From contig JAKMDI010000023.1 of the NCBI GenBank assembly GCA_022428005.1, positions 1 to 64,000 on the forward strand: a stretch of 64,000 nt of DNA, given 5' to 3'. The notes beneath the pieces were generated by a model. The model was not told the origin of the DNA. It saw nothing but the letters and a program-made list of their open reading frames with translations, and made no database searches. Source of the DNA: Flavobacteriaceae bacterium (lineage in GTDB: Bacteria; Bacteroidota; Bacteroidia; Flavobacteriales; Flavobacteriaceae). The position numbers and the translations under genes were made by a program. Shown piece after piece: positions 11,068 through 19,950 of this stretch. Position 1 is the first letter of the stretch. Each line of letters begins with the position of its first letter.

Positions 11068-11075
11068 CAAAAATA
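11068..11075 (-). promoter_or_regulatory. Putative -7 box of maeB
   Basis: The minus strand reads TATTTTTG, an exact match to the Bacteroidota -7 consensus TAnnTTTG, about 18 bases before the maeB ATG. No clear TTTG was seen 19-21 bp further upstream, so only half of the promoter is supported. Confidence 0.4.
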
Positions 11076-11201
11076 GTAAAACATCGGTCGGATTATTGGA
11101 AGAAAGCATTTAGATTCTAACAAGTAAGGGGTATATGTGCTGACCGCTATTGGTCTCAATTTTATGTTCCGTTAAAATATTGAAATGAAGTGGTTTTCTG
11201 A

Positions 11202-12134
11202 TTACTGCTTTAATGATCTGCCGGGTTTTTCTACCCGAAAAGTTTCGAGGTAAGCACGGTCCTGTAATGTTACGAAGGCGGTTCTACCGTCTTTTCCACC
11301 AAATGCAATGTTTGAGGGTTTTTTTCCCTTTAAACTGATTTCTAGTAACAATTCACCCTGTGGAGATAATTTTGCTATGGTTCCTTTTCCATATCGGGTT
11401 ACATAGAGGTTGCCTGCTATATCGCACCGTATCCCATCCATTCCGTGGTCTTTAAATTTGTGAAAGAGTTTTTTATTGGAAATATTCCCTTAGGCATCCA
11501 AATCAAAAGCCCAAATATTTCTTTGAACACTTTCATTGACATACAATGTTTTTTCATCTGGGCTTACCTCTATACCATTGGTAGTTCCTAAATCTTTTAA
11601 GAGCAAGCTTAATTTTCCGTTTTCTGCCTTCCAGAGTTGGCCCGAGCTGTCTTTCCAGTTGGGATCAGAGGCAAACATTCTGTTATTGCAACATATCGCC
11701 AAATCATTGGGTTGATTCATCAAGCTATCGTGGGCATATACTTTCACCTGTTTGGTAGATAGGTTTACCGTTAATATGTTATGATTGGTATAGTCGGCAA
11801 GAAACATTTGCTGATCGCCACCAAAACGTATGCCATTGGCAACACTTCCTTGGGGCAAGTGTTTGATAAACAATGTGAAGTTTCCCTGGATATCTACCTT
11901 ATCTATGGATCCCCTGTGCAGTGGGTTGACAAAATATAGATTTCCTTGATTGTCAACCGCAGGTCCCTCAAGCCCTTTTGTATAGGCGCCAACATAAACA
12001 TAATCCTGGGGCTGATAATATATTTCTTCGGTAATTAGTCCTGGATTGTAAATCTCGCGATCTTGAGAAAACAGTGGCATTGAAAATAAATAAAGCAGTG
12101 CAAAACACTGTTTGACATAATGCGTTCGTTTCAT
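11202..12134 (-). pseudogene. SMP-30/gluconolactonase-like secreted beta-propeller, interrupted by an in-frame TAA
   Basis: One continuous frame of 310 codons plus stop is broken by a single TAA at codon 215 (11490-11492). The frame is the same on both sides, so this is a nonsense change, consistent with AAA (Lys) becoming TAA, and not a frameshift. The first part has a signal peptide (ALLYLFSMPLFSQ) and SMP-30 features: LEGPAVD with Glu56 and TTNGIEVSPDE with Asn186. The second part has MDGIRCD with Asp233, the position of the catalytic base and third metal ligand in this family, plus the last blades. The truncated 214-residue product would therefore lack a key catalytic residue. It may be a decaying gene, a recent mutation or a base-call error. 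No neighbour suggests a substrate. Confidence 0.75.
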
Positions 12135-12210
12135 ATTTGTAAGATTTGGTTACTTAAATATAGCGTAATTTAAACAAATCATTACAGTTATAGGGGCGTA
12201 CAATCTCCAG

Positions 12211-12240
12211 TTGTATAATTCAATTTTTTTTATAAAATTG
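12211..12240 (+). promoter_or_regulatory. Putative promoter of the small lipoprotein gene
   Basis: TTG at 12211-12213 is followed after 19 bp by TAAAATTG at 12233-12240, one mismatch from the TAnnTTTG consensus. It sits about 43 bases before the ATG of the small lipoprotein gene. Confidence 0.35.
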
Positions 12241-12283
12241 GTGTGTTAGAATGATGTTTTAACAAACTCTAAATTCAAAAAAA

Positions 12284-12445
12284 ATGACCCCAAAAATCTT
12301 ACGTCTAATATTCACATTTTGTTTGGGTATGATGGTAATCGGTTGTGGATCACTGAATGTATCGCCACAAAAAAAAGATCAGAAAACCTCCTTACCGCCC
12401 AACGTGGGCTCTAACAAATATTCTCAAAAACGCAATACAAACTAA
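12284..12445 (+). CDS. Small lipoprotein of 53 residues, function unknown
   Basis: The ATG at 12284 opens a 53-codon frame ending in TAA at 12443. The peptide has a positively charged start (MTPKILR), a hydrophobic core, and a lipobox VIGC that puts the acylated cysteine at residue 21. About 32 polar residues follow (many Lys, Asn, Ser and Gln). Small lipoproteins of this type are common in flavobacteria and mostly uncharacterised. It is the only plus-strand gene in the first 25 kb, lying between the divergent SMP-30-like gene and the convergent queG. A plausible promoter precedes it. I do not recognise a specific family. Confidence 0.6.
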   Translation: MTPKILRLIFTFCLGMMVIGCGSLNVSPQKKDQKTSLPPNVGSNKYSQKRNTN

Positions 12446-12461
12446 TTGAATCTGATCTAAA

Positions 12462-13379
12462 TCAGGGGTTTATAAAAGAAAGGTTTCTTTTTAGTCCCTC
12501 ATAACGGGTTCTCTTTACTGCACTATTTTTAAATAGGGTATCAAAAGTTGTTTCCGTAATTTCCTCCCAGTCTTTTTTGCTGTACTGGAGCAATTCAGGT
12601 TTAGGATTAAAAAGAGGTTCGTTGTGGGGTTTAGAAAATCGGTTCCATGGGCAAACGTCTTGACACACATCGCAACCAAAAACCCAGTCGTCCATTTGGT
12701 TTTTAAATTCATTTGGGATTTGGTCTTTTAATTCGATGGTGAGGTAGGAAATACATTTACTCCCATCGATATTGTAAGGGGTCAGGGCCTCCGTAGGGCA
12801 AGCGTCAATACAGGCGGTACAACTGCCGCAGTGATCCGTTACAGGAGTGTCATATTCCAATTCCAGATCTACGATCAACTCCGCGATAAAAAAGAAAGAG
12901 CCTACTCTTTGAGAGATCAGGTTGGTGTTTTTACCCATCCACCCCAAACCGCTTCGGGCGGCCCATGCCTTGTCCATCACAGGAGCAGAATCTACAAATA
13001 CCCTACCGTTAATCTCTCCAATATCTTCTTTGAGTATTTTAAAGAGTTGTTTAAGCTTGTCCTTGATCACATAATGGTAGTCGGTACCATAAGCATATTT
13101 AGATATTTTTGGTGCATCAACGGATTGTTCTTCGGGGCTATAATAATTTAGCAGAAGAGAAATGACACTTTTGGCTCCAGGTACGAGGATACAGGGATCC
13201 AGTCGCATGTCAAAATGATTTTCCATATAGGCCATTTTCCCATGCTTTCCCTCCTTTAGCCATTGTTCTAAACGGGGGGCTTCTTCCTCCAAAAATTCTG
13301 CTTTTGAGATTCCACAGGATAAAAAACCTAACTTTTTGGCTTCAGTCTTGATAAAATGTGTGTGGTCTTTTGGATTCAT
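12462..13379 (-). CDS. queG: Epoxyqueuosine reductase QueG
   Basis: This 305-residue cobalamin- and iron-sulfur-dependent enzyme carries out the last step of queuosine synthesis in tRNA, reducing epoxyqueuosine to queuosine. Two ferredoxin-type cysteine clusters are visible, [12 protein letters not shown] and [12 protein letters not shown]. The N-terminal part includes [23 protein letters not shown], the conserved block of the family. The length is at the short end because the C-terminal HEAT-like region found in some homologues is absent. Its ATG follows the ruvB stop by one base, so the two genes are very likely one transcript. Confidence 0.95.
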   Translation of the reverse strand: MNPKDHTHFIKTEAKKLGFLSCGISKAEFLEEEAPRLEQWLKEGKHGKMAYMENHFDMRLDPCILVPGAKSVISLLLNYYSPEEQSVDAPKISKYAYGTDYHYVIKDKLKQLFKILKEDIGEINGRVFVDSAPVMDKAWAARSGLGWMGKNTNLISQRVGSFFFIAELIVDLELEYDTPVTDHCGSCTACIDACPTEALTPYNIDGSKCISYLTIELKDQIPNEFKNQMDDWVFGCDVCQDVCPWNRFSKPHNEPLFNPKPELLQYSKKDWEEITETTFDTLFKNSAVKRTRYEGLKRNLSFINP

Positions 13380-13380
13380 T

Positions 13381-14400
13381 TTAAAACAACCCTCCCTGAT
13401 TGCCTTTAATTCTTCCCAAGTGACGGTAGGCCAATTCTGTTACTTCTCTACCTCTCGGAGTTCTTACCAAAAATCCCTCTTGGATCAAAAAAGGTTCATA
13501 GACCTCTTCGATGGTTTCACCGTTTTCAGAAACGGCAGTTGCCAAAGTGGTAATACCCACGGGGCCTCCTTTAAATTTATCGATCAGTGTAGTGAGGATT
13601 TTGTTGTCCATTTCGTCGAGACCATGGGCATCGACGTTTAGTGCATTTAAGGCGTAGCGTGTGATTTTAATATCAATTTTCCCATCCCCTTTTATCTGGG
13701 CAAAGTCCCTGACCCTTCTGAGAAGGCCATTGGCAATCCGGGGTGTCCCTCGGCTTCGTCCTGCTATTTCGATGGCGGCATCGCTTTTGATGTCAACCTT
13801 CAGGATGGCTGCGCTGCGCTCAATGATGGTGGACAGCAGTTCTGTGTTGTAGTATTCCAATCGGCTGGTGATCCCAAAACGCGCCCGCATGGGTGCGGTC
13901 AACAAGCCCGATCTTGTAGTTGCCCCTACCAGTGTAAAAGGGTTTAGATTGATTTGAACCGTACGGGCATTGGGACCCGTTTCAATCATTATATCAATTT
14001 TATAATCCTCCATGGCAGAATAGAGGTATTCCTCAACGATAGGGCTTAACCGATGAATTTCATCAATAAACAAAATGTCTCTGGGTTGGAGGTTGGTTAA
14101 AAGTCCGGCCAGGTCTCCAGGTTTGTCCAAAACTGGGCCTGAGGTCATCTTGATCCCGGCTTGTAATTCTCCAGCTAAAATATAGGCCAAGGTGGTTTTT
14201 CCCAATCCAGGGGGTCCATGAAAAAGCGTATGGTCTAATGCTTCCTCCCGCTGGTTGGCGGCCGCCACAAAAACCTTGAGGTTTTCCAAGATAGTGTCTT
14301 GCCCTGCGAAGTCATCGAAGTTTTCGGGCCGCAAGGCTTTATCGACATCTCTTTCCTCGGGGGTAAACTGATCTCCTGAAGGATCTAAGAATTCATTCAT
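13381..14400 (-). CDS. ruvB: Holliday junction branch migration ATPase RuvB
   Basis: RuvB is the hexameric AAA+ motor that works with RuvA to drive branch migration of recombination intermediates. Walker A is [11 protein letters not shown], Walker B is [10 protein letters not shown], sensor 1 is LVGATTRSG, and a winged-helix C-terminal domain follows. I use the ATG at 14400, giving 339 residues starting [10 protein letters not shown]. The frame could be opened three codons earlier at a TTG, but that codon lies inside a perfect TATCTTTG -7 box. The mRNA therefore probably has almost no leader. queG follows immediately. Confidence 0.96.
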   Translation of the reverse strand: MNEFLDPSGDQFTPEERDVDKALRPENFDDFAGQDTILENLKVFVAAANQREEALDHTLFHGPPGLGKTTLAYILAGELQAGIKMTSGPVLDKPGDLAGLLTNLQPRDILFIDEIHRLSPIVEEYLYSAMEDYKIDIMIETGPNARTVQINLNPFTLVGATTRSGLLTAPMRARFGITSRLEYYNTELLSTIIERSAAILKVDIKSDAAIEIAGRSRGTPRIANGLLRRVRDFAQIKGDGKIDIKITRYALNALNVDAHGLDEMDNKILTTLIDKFKGGPVGITTLATAVSENGETIEEVYEPFLIQEGFLVRTPRGREVTELAYRHLGRIKGNQGGLF

Positions 14401-14406
14401 CTCTAA

Positions 14407-14414
14407 CAAAGATA
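14407..14414 (-). promoter_or_regulatory. Putative -7 box of ruvB, giving a near-leaderless mRNA
   Basis: The minus strand reads TATCTTTG, an exact consensus match, with TTTA in place of TTTG 20 bp upstream. The ruvB ATG begins only six bases after the box, so the transcript start should fall within a few bases of the start codon. Confidence 0.5.
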
Positions 14415-14517
14415 AATGATTAAAAATTAGTAATTAAATCCCCAGATGAGGGAATGATATTTATAACCGTCCTTATTTTTTAAATACCAAAAAGCCTTTT
14501 ATTCAGGTAGTTGTGAC

Positions 14518-14544
14518 AATAAAAAAGGCTGCCCTAAGGCAGCC
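14518..14544 (-). terminator. Intrinsic terminator after coxA
   Basis: On the minus strand a perfect 7-bp stem (GGCTGCC, loop TTAG, GGCAGCC) is followed directly by TTTTTTATT. It lies 24 bases past the coxA stop and is the clearest Rho-independent terminator in the window. It ends the act-cox transcription unit and separates it from ruvB-queG. Confidence 0.92.
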
Positions 14545-14567
14545 TGTTAATTTAATTGTAAGGTAGT

Positions 14568-16361
14568 TTAGTGTTGGAGTTCTTCTTCTCCTTTTTTTAA
14601 GGGGATATGTTGTGGAACAAAGTCCTCTTCATGTCCGGGCTTAGAGTAATCGTAGGCCCAACGGTGTACTTCCGGGATTTTTCCTTCCCAGTTTCCATGT
14701 ATGTGTTCTATAGGTGCAGTCCACTCTAAGGTGTTTGATTTCCATGGATTCTGCTCGGCGGGTTTTCCATAAAAAATACTGTGAATAAAATTGTAGAGGA
14801 ATACCAACTGTGCTGCTCCAGCTACCAAGGCAAATACGGTGATGACCACGTTAATATTGGCAAGGTCGTCAAAATAAGGAAAAGCAGTATTGGTATAATA
14901 CCTTCTCGGGAGCCCCGCCATTCCAATAAAGTGCATGGGGAAAAACACACCATAAGCACATATGGCAGTCACCCAAAAATGGAGATAACCGAGGTTCTTA
15001 TTCATCATCCTTTTAAACATCTTGGGAAACCAGTGATAAACCCCAGCAAAAAGACCATAGAGCGCTGAAATTCCCATCACTAAATGGAAGTGGGCAACAA
15101 CGAAATAGGTGTCGTGAACGTTGATATCGAGTGTGCTGTCCCCTAATATAATACCGGTCAAACCGCCCGAGATAAAGGTTGACACCAACCCTATGGAGAA
15201 TAGCATGGCAGGATTCAACTGAAGGTTTCCTTTCCACAAGGTCGTGATATAGTTAAACGCTTTCACCGCCGAGGGGATGGCGATCAGTAATGTTGTAAAA
15301 GTAAAGACAGATCCCAAGAATGGATTCATTCCAGAGATAAACATATGGTGCCCCCATACGATGGTGGACAAAAAGGCTATCGCCAAAATAGAGGCTACCA
15401 TGGCGCGGTAACCAAAAATTGGTTTTCTAGCGTTTGTTGCTATGATCTCCGAGGTGATTCCCAATGCAGGAAGCAACACTATATATACCTCTGGGTGTCC
15501 CAAAAACCAGAAAAGGTGCTCATAGAGAACGGGAGATCCGCCCTGGTAGTGAAGCACTTCTCCTTGAATGAATATATCCGACAGGAAAAAGGAGGTTCCA
15601 AAACTACGGTCCATAATCAAAAGGAGCGCTGCTGATAAAAGTACTGGAAAAGATACTACCCCAATGACAGCGGTAATAAAGAAAGCCCAAATGGTCAGCG
15701 GCAATCGACTCATGGTCATTCCTTTGGTTCTCAAATTGAGAACGGTAACAATATAATTTAGCGATCCCAAAAGAGAAGAAGCAATGAAAATGGCCATCGA
15801 TACCAGCCATAAGGTCATTCCCAGCCCAGATCCAGGCTGTGCCTGAGGCAGTGCGCTCAATGGAGGATAAATGGTCCATCCGGCAGCGGCCGGTCCAGCT
15901 TCTACAAACAGCGAAGCAACCATGATAACACTGGACAAGAAAAAGAGCCAGTAGGAAATCATATTCAGCAGTCCTGAGGCCATATCTCTGGCACCAATTT
16001 GTAATGGAATCAAAAGGTTACTAAAAGTTCCACTGAGTCCTGCGGTGAGGACAAAAAATACCATAATGGTACCGTGAATGGTCACCAAGGCCAAATAAAC
16101 GTTTGGATCCATGACGCCATCGGGAGCCCATTTGCCCAACAAGGCTGACATAATCCCCATGGGTTGTTCTGGCCACGCCAGTTGTAATCGGAACAAAAGG
16201 GACATTGCAATCCCTATAATTCCCATAAACAGGCCTGTAATTAAATATTGCTTCGAGATCATCTTGTGATCTTGACTGAAGACATATTTGGTAATAAAGG
16301 TTTCTTTATGATGATGTCCGTGATCCTCTCCTTCGTGTACTTGTGCTGCTGCTGTTGACAT
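14568..16361 (-). CDS. coxA: Cytochrome c oxidase subunit I
   Basis: This is the catalytic subunit of an aa3-type oxidase, holding heme a and the heme a3-CuB centre where oxygen is reduced to water. The 597-residue polytopic protein shows the conserved helices: TIHGTIMVFF with a heme a His, FWFLGHPEVYIVLLP (CuB His and the cross-linked Tyr region), WGHHMF (CuB His pair), and HDTYFVVAHFHLVMG with the heme a3 and heme a histidines. The N-terminus has a short histidine-rich stretch before the first helix. It follows coxB by 19 bp and is the last gene of the act-cox unit. Subunits III and IV are not encoded nearby. Confidence 0.97.
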   Translation of the reverse strand: MSTAAAQVHEGEDHGHHHKETFITKYVFSQDHKMISKQYLITGLFMGIIGIAMSLLFRLQLAWPEQPMGIMSALLGKWAPDGVMDPNVYLALVTIHGTIMVFFVLTAGLSGTFSNLLIPLQIGARDMASGLLNMISYWLFFLSSVIMVASLFVEAGPAAAGWTIYPPLSALPQAQPGSGLGMTLWLVSMAIFIASSLLGSLNYIVTVLNLRTKGMTMSRLPLTIWAFFITAVIGVVSFPVLLSAALLLIMDRSFGTSFFLSDIFIQGEVLHYQGGSPVLYEHLFWFLGHPEVYIVLLPALGITSEIIATNARKPIFGYRAMVASILAIAFLSTIVWGHHMFISGMNPFLGSVFTFTTLLIAIPSAVKAFNYITTLWKGNLQLNPAMLFSIGLVSTFISGGLTGIILGDSTLDINVHDTYFVVAHFHLVMGISALYGLFAGVYHWFPKMFKRMMNKNLGYLHFWVTAICAYGVFFPMHFIGMAGLPRRYYTNTAFPYFDDLANINVVITVFALVAGAAQLVFLYNFIHSIFYGKPAEQNPWKSNTLEWTAPIEHIHGNWEGKIPEVHRWAYDYSKPGHEEDFVPQHIPLKKGEEELQH

Positions 16362-16380
16362 GATCTATTTTTATTTAGGT

Positions 16381-17445
16381 TTATTGAATCACCTCAGCAA
16401 AGGTTTGCTGGTCGGTCATCCATTTTTCAAATTCTTCTGGTGTTTCAACGATTATTTTCATCTGCATATTGTAGTGTGATGCACCACAAATTTTATTGCA
16501 AAGTAACAAATAATCAAAGATATAAGGCTCTAAAGCTTCCTCTCCTTTTGCGATAAGTTCTTTACTATTTTCTCGTCTGATGGTATTGATTTTTTTCACC
16601 TTTGCTTTGACGTCTGCTGTTTGTCGCATTTCCTCTGTTGTTACGGTGGGTGTAAAAGCAAATTCAGTGATCATCCCAGGCACACAATTCATCTGCGCAC
16701 GGAAATGTGGCATGTAGGCAGAATGCAAAACGTCTTGCGATCGCATCTTGAAAATGACTTCCCTACCGGTGGGCAGGTGGAGTTCCTGGACCACTACATC
16801 GTCAAAACCATTGGGGTCGGTCGCATCAATACCCACGAGGTTTTTTCCATCAAAGTCTTGTAGAAAGCGTACATTGGCATCGCCGAGTACTCCATCATCA
16901 CCAGCATATCGTGCTTTCCAGTTAAACTGCTGGGCGTAGAGCTCAACAATCAGAGCATCTTCGTTTTCCTCAACAGTCATGATGTCTGTCCAAGTATACA
17001 ATCCATAAAGGATAAGTCCCGCCAATGCAATCACAGGAATGATGGTCCAAATGGCTTCTAATCGATCGTTATCGGCATAAAACAATGCTTTTTTTCCTTT
17101 TTCACCACGGTACTTATAGGCAAAATAATGCAGAAGGGCTTGGGTAATGGTTTGGACAAAGAAAATGATGGCAAATGAAATCCACATCAAATTGTCATAT
17201 TCCATCCCGTGTTCGGATGATGCTCCAGGTAAAAGCACGTCGCCCCACTTCCAAAAAGAAAAAAGGGTAATCCCATAGATGAAAATCAAAAAAGCAAACA
17301 TCAACTGCCCATTCCATCGGTTATCATCATCATCAGCTACCTGGGTGTTCTCTTTTTTGGGTTGAGAGAGTTCAAATATCTTAGTGATTTGCCAAATGGC
17401 AATCGAGATCAATGCTAAAACCGTAAGTGTCAATAAAATCGTCAT
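16381..17445 (-). CDS. coxB: Cytochrome c oxidase subunit II
   Basis: Subunit II accepts electrons from cytochrome c through its CuA centre and passes them to subunit I. The 354-residue protein has an N-terminal membrane segment, two further helices around residues 50-150, and a periplasmic cupredoxin domain. The CuA ligands are visible late in the sequence as CNKICGASHYNMQM (two Cys, His, Met), with an earlier His in DVLHSAYMPHF. It has an extra N-terminal helix and charged linker compared with classical subunit II. There is no C-terminal cytochrome c domain, so this is an aa3 type and not a caa3 type. Confidence 0.96.
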   Translation of the reverse strand: MTILLTLTVLALISIAIWQITKIFELSQPKKENTQVADDDDNRWNGQLMFAFLIFIYGITLFSFWKWGDVLLPGASSEHGMEYDNLMWISFAIIFFVQTITQALLHYFAYKYRGEKGKKALFYADNDRLEAIWTIIPVIALAGLILYGLYTWTDIMTVEENEDALIVELYAQQFNWKARYAGDDGVLGDANVRFLQDFDGKNLVGIDATDPNGFDDVVVQELHLPTGREVIFKMRSQDVLHSAYMPHFRAQMNCVPGMITEFAFTPTVTTEEMRQTADVKAKVKKINTIRRENSKELIAKGEEALEPYIFDYLLLCNKICGASHYNMQMKIIVETPEEFEKWMTDQQTFAEVIQ

Positions 17446-17466
17446 TTATCCTATAACATTAATTAA

Positions 17467-18846
17467 TTAATAGTGAAAGCGCTCACTCTCGCCCATCAAG
17501 GGATCTCCAGATGCGTTGAGCGGTGCTTTCGAAATTTCTTTGAATACGACGTAAATGAATAGACCAAAGAAGAAGGAAAATCCTCCAATCTCAGCAATGC
17601 CAATAAACCACTGGTCACCCACTGCAGAGGGCATGATCATATTAAATACATCCATATAGTGTCCCAACAAAATAACAATACCCGCCATTATGATAAAGTA
17701 GTTGATTCGTTTGTAGTCGCTGTTCATCAAAATCAACAATGGGAAAATAAAATTCATGACCAACATACCAAAAAAGGGCAGGTTGTAGTCTTCAATACGC
17801 GTGATAAAGTAGGTAACTTCCTCTGGTATGTTTGAATACCAAATCAGCATGAATTGCGAAAACCACAGATAGGTCCAAAAAATACTAACGCCAAACATAA
17901 ATTTACCGAGATCGTGAATATGACTGTCATTTACTTTCTCGAGGTATCCTTTGGACTTTAGGTAGATGGTAACCAAAGCAATGGTGGTAATCCCAGAAAC
18001 AAACATACTGGCAAAAACATACCATCCGAATAGGGTGCTGAACCAGTGCGGGTCAATAGACATCACCCAATCCCAAGACATCATGGATTCGGTAACGATG
18101 AAAAAGACCAAAAATCCTGCTGAGATTCTAAAATTCTTTTTGTGGTTTGAAATATCATTAGCTTGGTCTTGCGCCAAGGAAAATTTTCTTGAAAAATAAC
18201 GATAAGTCGCCCATCCGCCAATGTAGATCAGCGCCCGGAATAAAAATCCAGGGACATTTAGAAATCCAACTTTTCCTCGAATAAGTTTGTCGTGGGCCAC
18301 TACCTCTGGGTCCATCCAGATAAACAAGTGATTGAGGTGCATTCCCGAAAGTGCCAGAATTACAAACACGATCAATGCGCCGGGCAATAAATAGGCGGTA
18401 ATCCCTTCCATAACCCTAAAGAGTGCGGGGGACCATCCTGCCTGTGCGGCCCGATTGATCGCGTAGAAAGCCAAAGTTCCTAAGGCGATCATCATAAAAA
18501 AGAAGGCGGCTACATATAGGGCTGCCCATGGTTTGTTTTGTAACTGGTGTAATAAATGTTCTCCATGGTGGTCTTCTCCGTGTTCTCCAGCATGTTCTGC
18601 GTGGTCTGCACCCTGTCCAGCTGCTGCACTGTCATGAGTAGCGTGGGTGTCGTGGTGATCTGCTGTTGTATCGTGGCTGTCGCCGTGGTCTGCGGTATGT
18701 CCTTCACCATGATGTTCATCGGCGACCATGGCCATGGCTTCATCTACGGTGCTGGGGGCCGTTAAAAAACCATAAGTCAACCCTAAAAATCCTATAACCA
18801 TCAATACAATGGAAAAGTTTCTCAGTTTATTAGGAAAAGTATACAT
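17467..18846 (-). CDS. actF: Alternative complex III membrane subunit ActF
   Basis: ActF is one of the two quinol-interacting membrane subunits related to the PsrC/NrfD family in the Act quinol:cytochrome c oxidoreductase. The 459-residue protein has a first membrane segment at about residues 11-30, then about ten helices from residue 105 on. Between them (residues 45-100) is a low-complexity insert with about 16 His among Asp, Glu, Gly, Thr and Ala. The order of genes (actA to actF then coxBA) matches the known arrangement. The start ATG at 18846 gives MYTFPNKLRNFSIV. The His-rich insert is unusual and may bind metal. Confidence 0.93.
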   Translation of the reverse strand: MYTFPNKLRNFSIVLMVIGFLGLTYGFLTAPSTVDEAMAMVADEHHGEGHTADHGDSHDTTADHHDTHATHDSAAAGQGADHAEHAGEHGEDHHGEHLLHQLQNKPWAALYVAAFFFMMIALGTLAFYAINRAAQAGWSPALFRVMEGITAYLLPGALIVFVILALSGMHLNHLFIWMDPEVVAHDKLIRGKVGFLNVPGFLFRALIYIGGWATYRYFSRKFSLAQDQANDISNHKKNFRISAGFLVFFIVTESMMSWDWVMSIDPHWFSTLFGWYVFASMFVSGITTIALVTIYLKSKGYLEKVNDSHIHDLGKFMFGVSIFWTYLWFSQFMLIWYSNIPEEVTYFITRIEDYNLPFFGMLVMNFIFPLLILMNSDYKRINYFIIMAGIVILLGHYMDVFNMIMPSAVGDQWFIGIAEIGGFSFFFGLFIYVVFKEISKAPLNASGDPLMGESERFHY

Positions 18847-18863
18847 ACCGTTTTTTTAACAAA

Positions 18864-19421
18864 TTATTTATCAATTAAGCTTTTTCTCAACGACATCACA
18901 TGTTGGGCAATCTGCCACCGCTCGGTAGCATTTACCTGACCTGCGTGAGATCCCATGGCATTTCTACCATACATCAATACGTGGTATATGCTCCCCGGAG
19001 TAATATCACGATCTGCGTAACTGGGAACCCCTAAATATTTTTCACGAGTAACCAATATCCCTTGGCCAGCGCCCTTGTTTCCATGACAAACGGCACAATA
19101 AATACCATACAATTCTTTTCCTTGTTTGGTATTGTCAGCGTTGACCTCTAGTGGAGAAATCAACCCGGCTTTGGCAGCCTCATACCCATCGGCATTGTCT
19201 GGAAATTCGTAGGGTACCCAACCGCGGTTTATCGATCCCGCTACAGGAAGTTGCGCTTCTACTCCATTGGCAAATGCATCGGAATCCGCATAGGTTTCAT
19301 AACCCACAGGCTCATACATATTGGGGAAATACTGATAGTTGGGCTTTGAGGGGTCAAAACAAGAATGCAAACTCAAAAGCAATACCATTAGCAGCCCAAA
19401 AAAAGTAGTTCTATTCATCAT
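18864..19421 (-). CDS. actE: Alternative complex III monoheme cytochrome c lipoprotein ActE
   Basis: ActE is a periplasmic, lipid-anchored cytochrome c subunit that takes electrons within alternative complex III and passes them toward the terminal oxidase. It carries one heme-binding motif CAVCH, followed by the axial Met region (MYGRNAMGSHAGQV). The lipobox is SLHSC near residue 21. I start it at the ATG at 19421 (a second ATG follows at 19418); both overlap the actD end by 8-11 bases. The longer frame to 19451 would add a charged N-terminus inside actD and push the signal sequence inward. The residues after the cysteine (FDPSKPNYQYFPNMYEPVGYETY) are typical of this subunit. Confidence 0.92.
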   Translation of the reverse strand: MMNRTTFFGLLMVLLLSLHSCFDPSKPNYQYFPNMYEPVGYETYADSDAFANGVEAQLPVAGSINRGWVPYEFPDNADGYEAAKAGLISPLEVNADNTKQGKELYGIYCAVCHGNKGAGQGILVTREKYLGVPSYADRDITPGSIYHVLMYGRNAMGSHAGQVNATERWQIAQHVMSLRKSLIDK

Positions 19422-19950
19422 CTTCCTTTTTTTTAACGGTTTTAATATCAATAGCGCCAGTTTTTTTCAAAAGGGACTTGAGTTCTTTTTCGTCGTTGTG
19501 CAATTCAATTTCAACCAAAAACTTGTCGTCGGTGGTTAAAGGATTTGGGTTTTCCGCTTGTTTAAAAGGCCACAGCTTACTTCTTAAATAAAAAGTAATC
19601 ACCATAAGGTGGGCTGCAAAAAAGACTGTCATCTCAAACATGATAGGAACAAAAGCTGGCATGTTTTCCAAATAGGAGAAACTGGGTTTTCCACCGATGT
19701 TTTGCGGCCAGTCCTCAATCATGATATAATTCATCATCAAGATCGCAACGGTGAGACCGATACATCCATACATAAAAGCCATTATCGAAATTCGGGTTTC
19801 TGCCAAGCCCAAGGCTTTGTCTAAACCATGCACTGGAAAGGGGGTATAAACCTCTTCGATGTGGTGTTTTTTGTCACGGATCGATTTTACTGCAGACAAT
19901 AGTGTGTCATCGTCGTCGTACAAGGCGTGTATTACTTGATTACTGCTCAT
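19411..19950 (-). CDS. actD: Alternative complex III subunit ActD (DUF3341)
   Basis: This 179-residue membrane subunit of alternative complex III has two predicted transmembrane helices (IMAFMYGCIGLTVAILMMNY and MFEMTVFFAAHLMVITFYL). The N-terminal soluble part starts with VIHALYDDDDTLLSAVKSI, characteristic of DUF3341. A charged C-terminal tail of about 45 residues follows. It overlaps actC by 4 bases (ATGA) and actE by about 8-11 bases, consistent with strict co-expression. The subunit has no cofactor; its role in the complex is structural or in proton handling by inference. Confidence 0.93.
   Translation of the reverse strand: MSSNQVIHALYDDDDTLLSAVKSIRDKKHHIEEVYTPFPVHGLDKALGLAETRISIMAFMYGCIGLTVAILMMNYIMIEDWPQNIGGKPSFSYLENMPAFVPIMFEMTVFFAAHLMVITFYLRSKLWPFKQAENPNPLTTDDKFLVEIELHNDEKELKSLLKKTGAIDIKTVKKKEDDE

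Noticed and set aside
12452-12465. Inverted repeat CTGAT-ctaa-ATCAG at the end of queG
   Set aside because: The stem is only 5 bp and neither side has a T-run, so it is not a convincing terminator.
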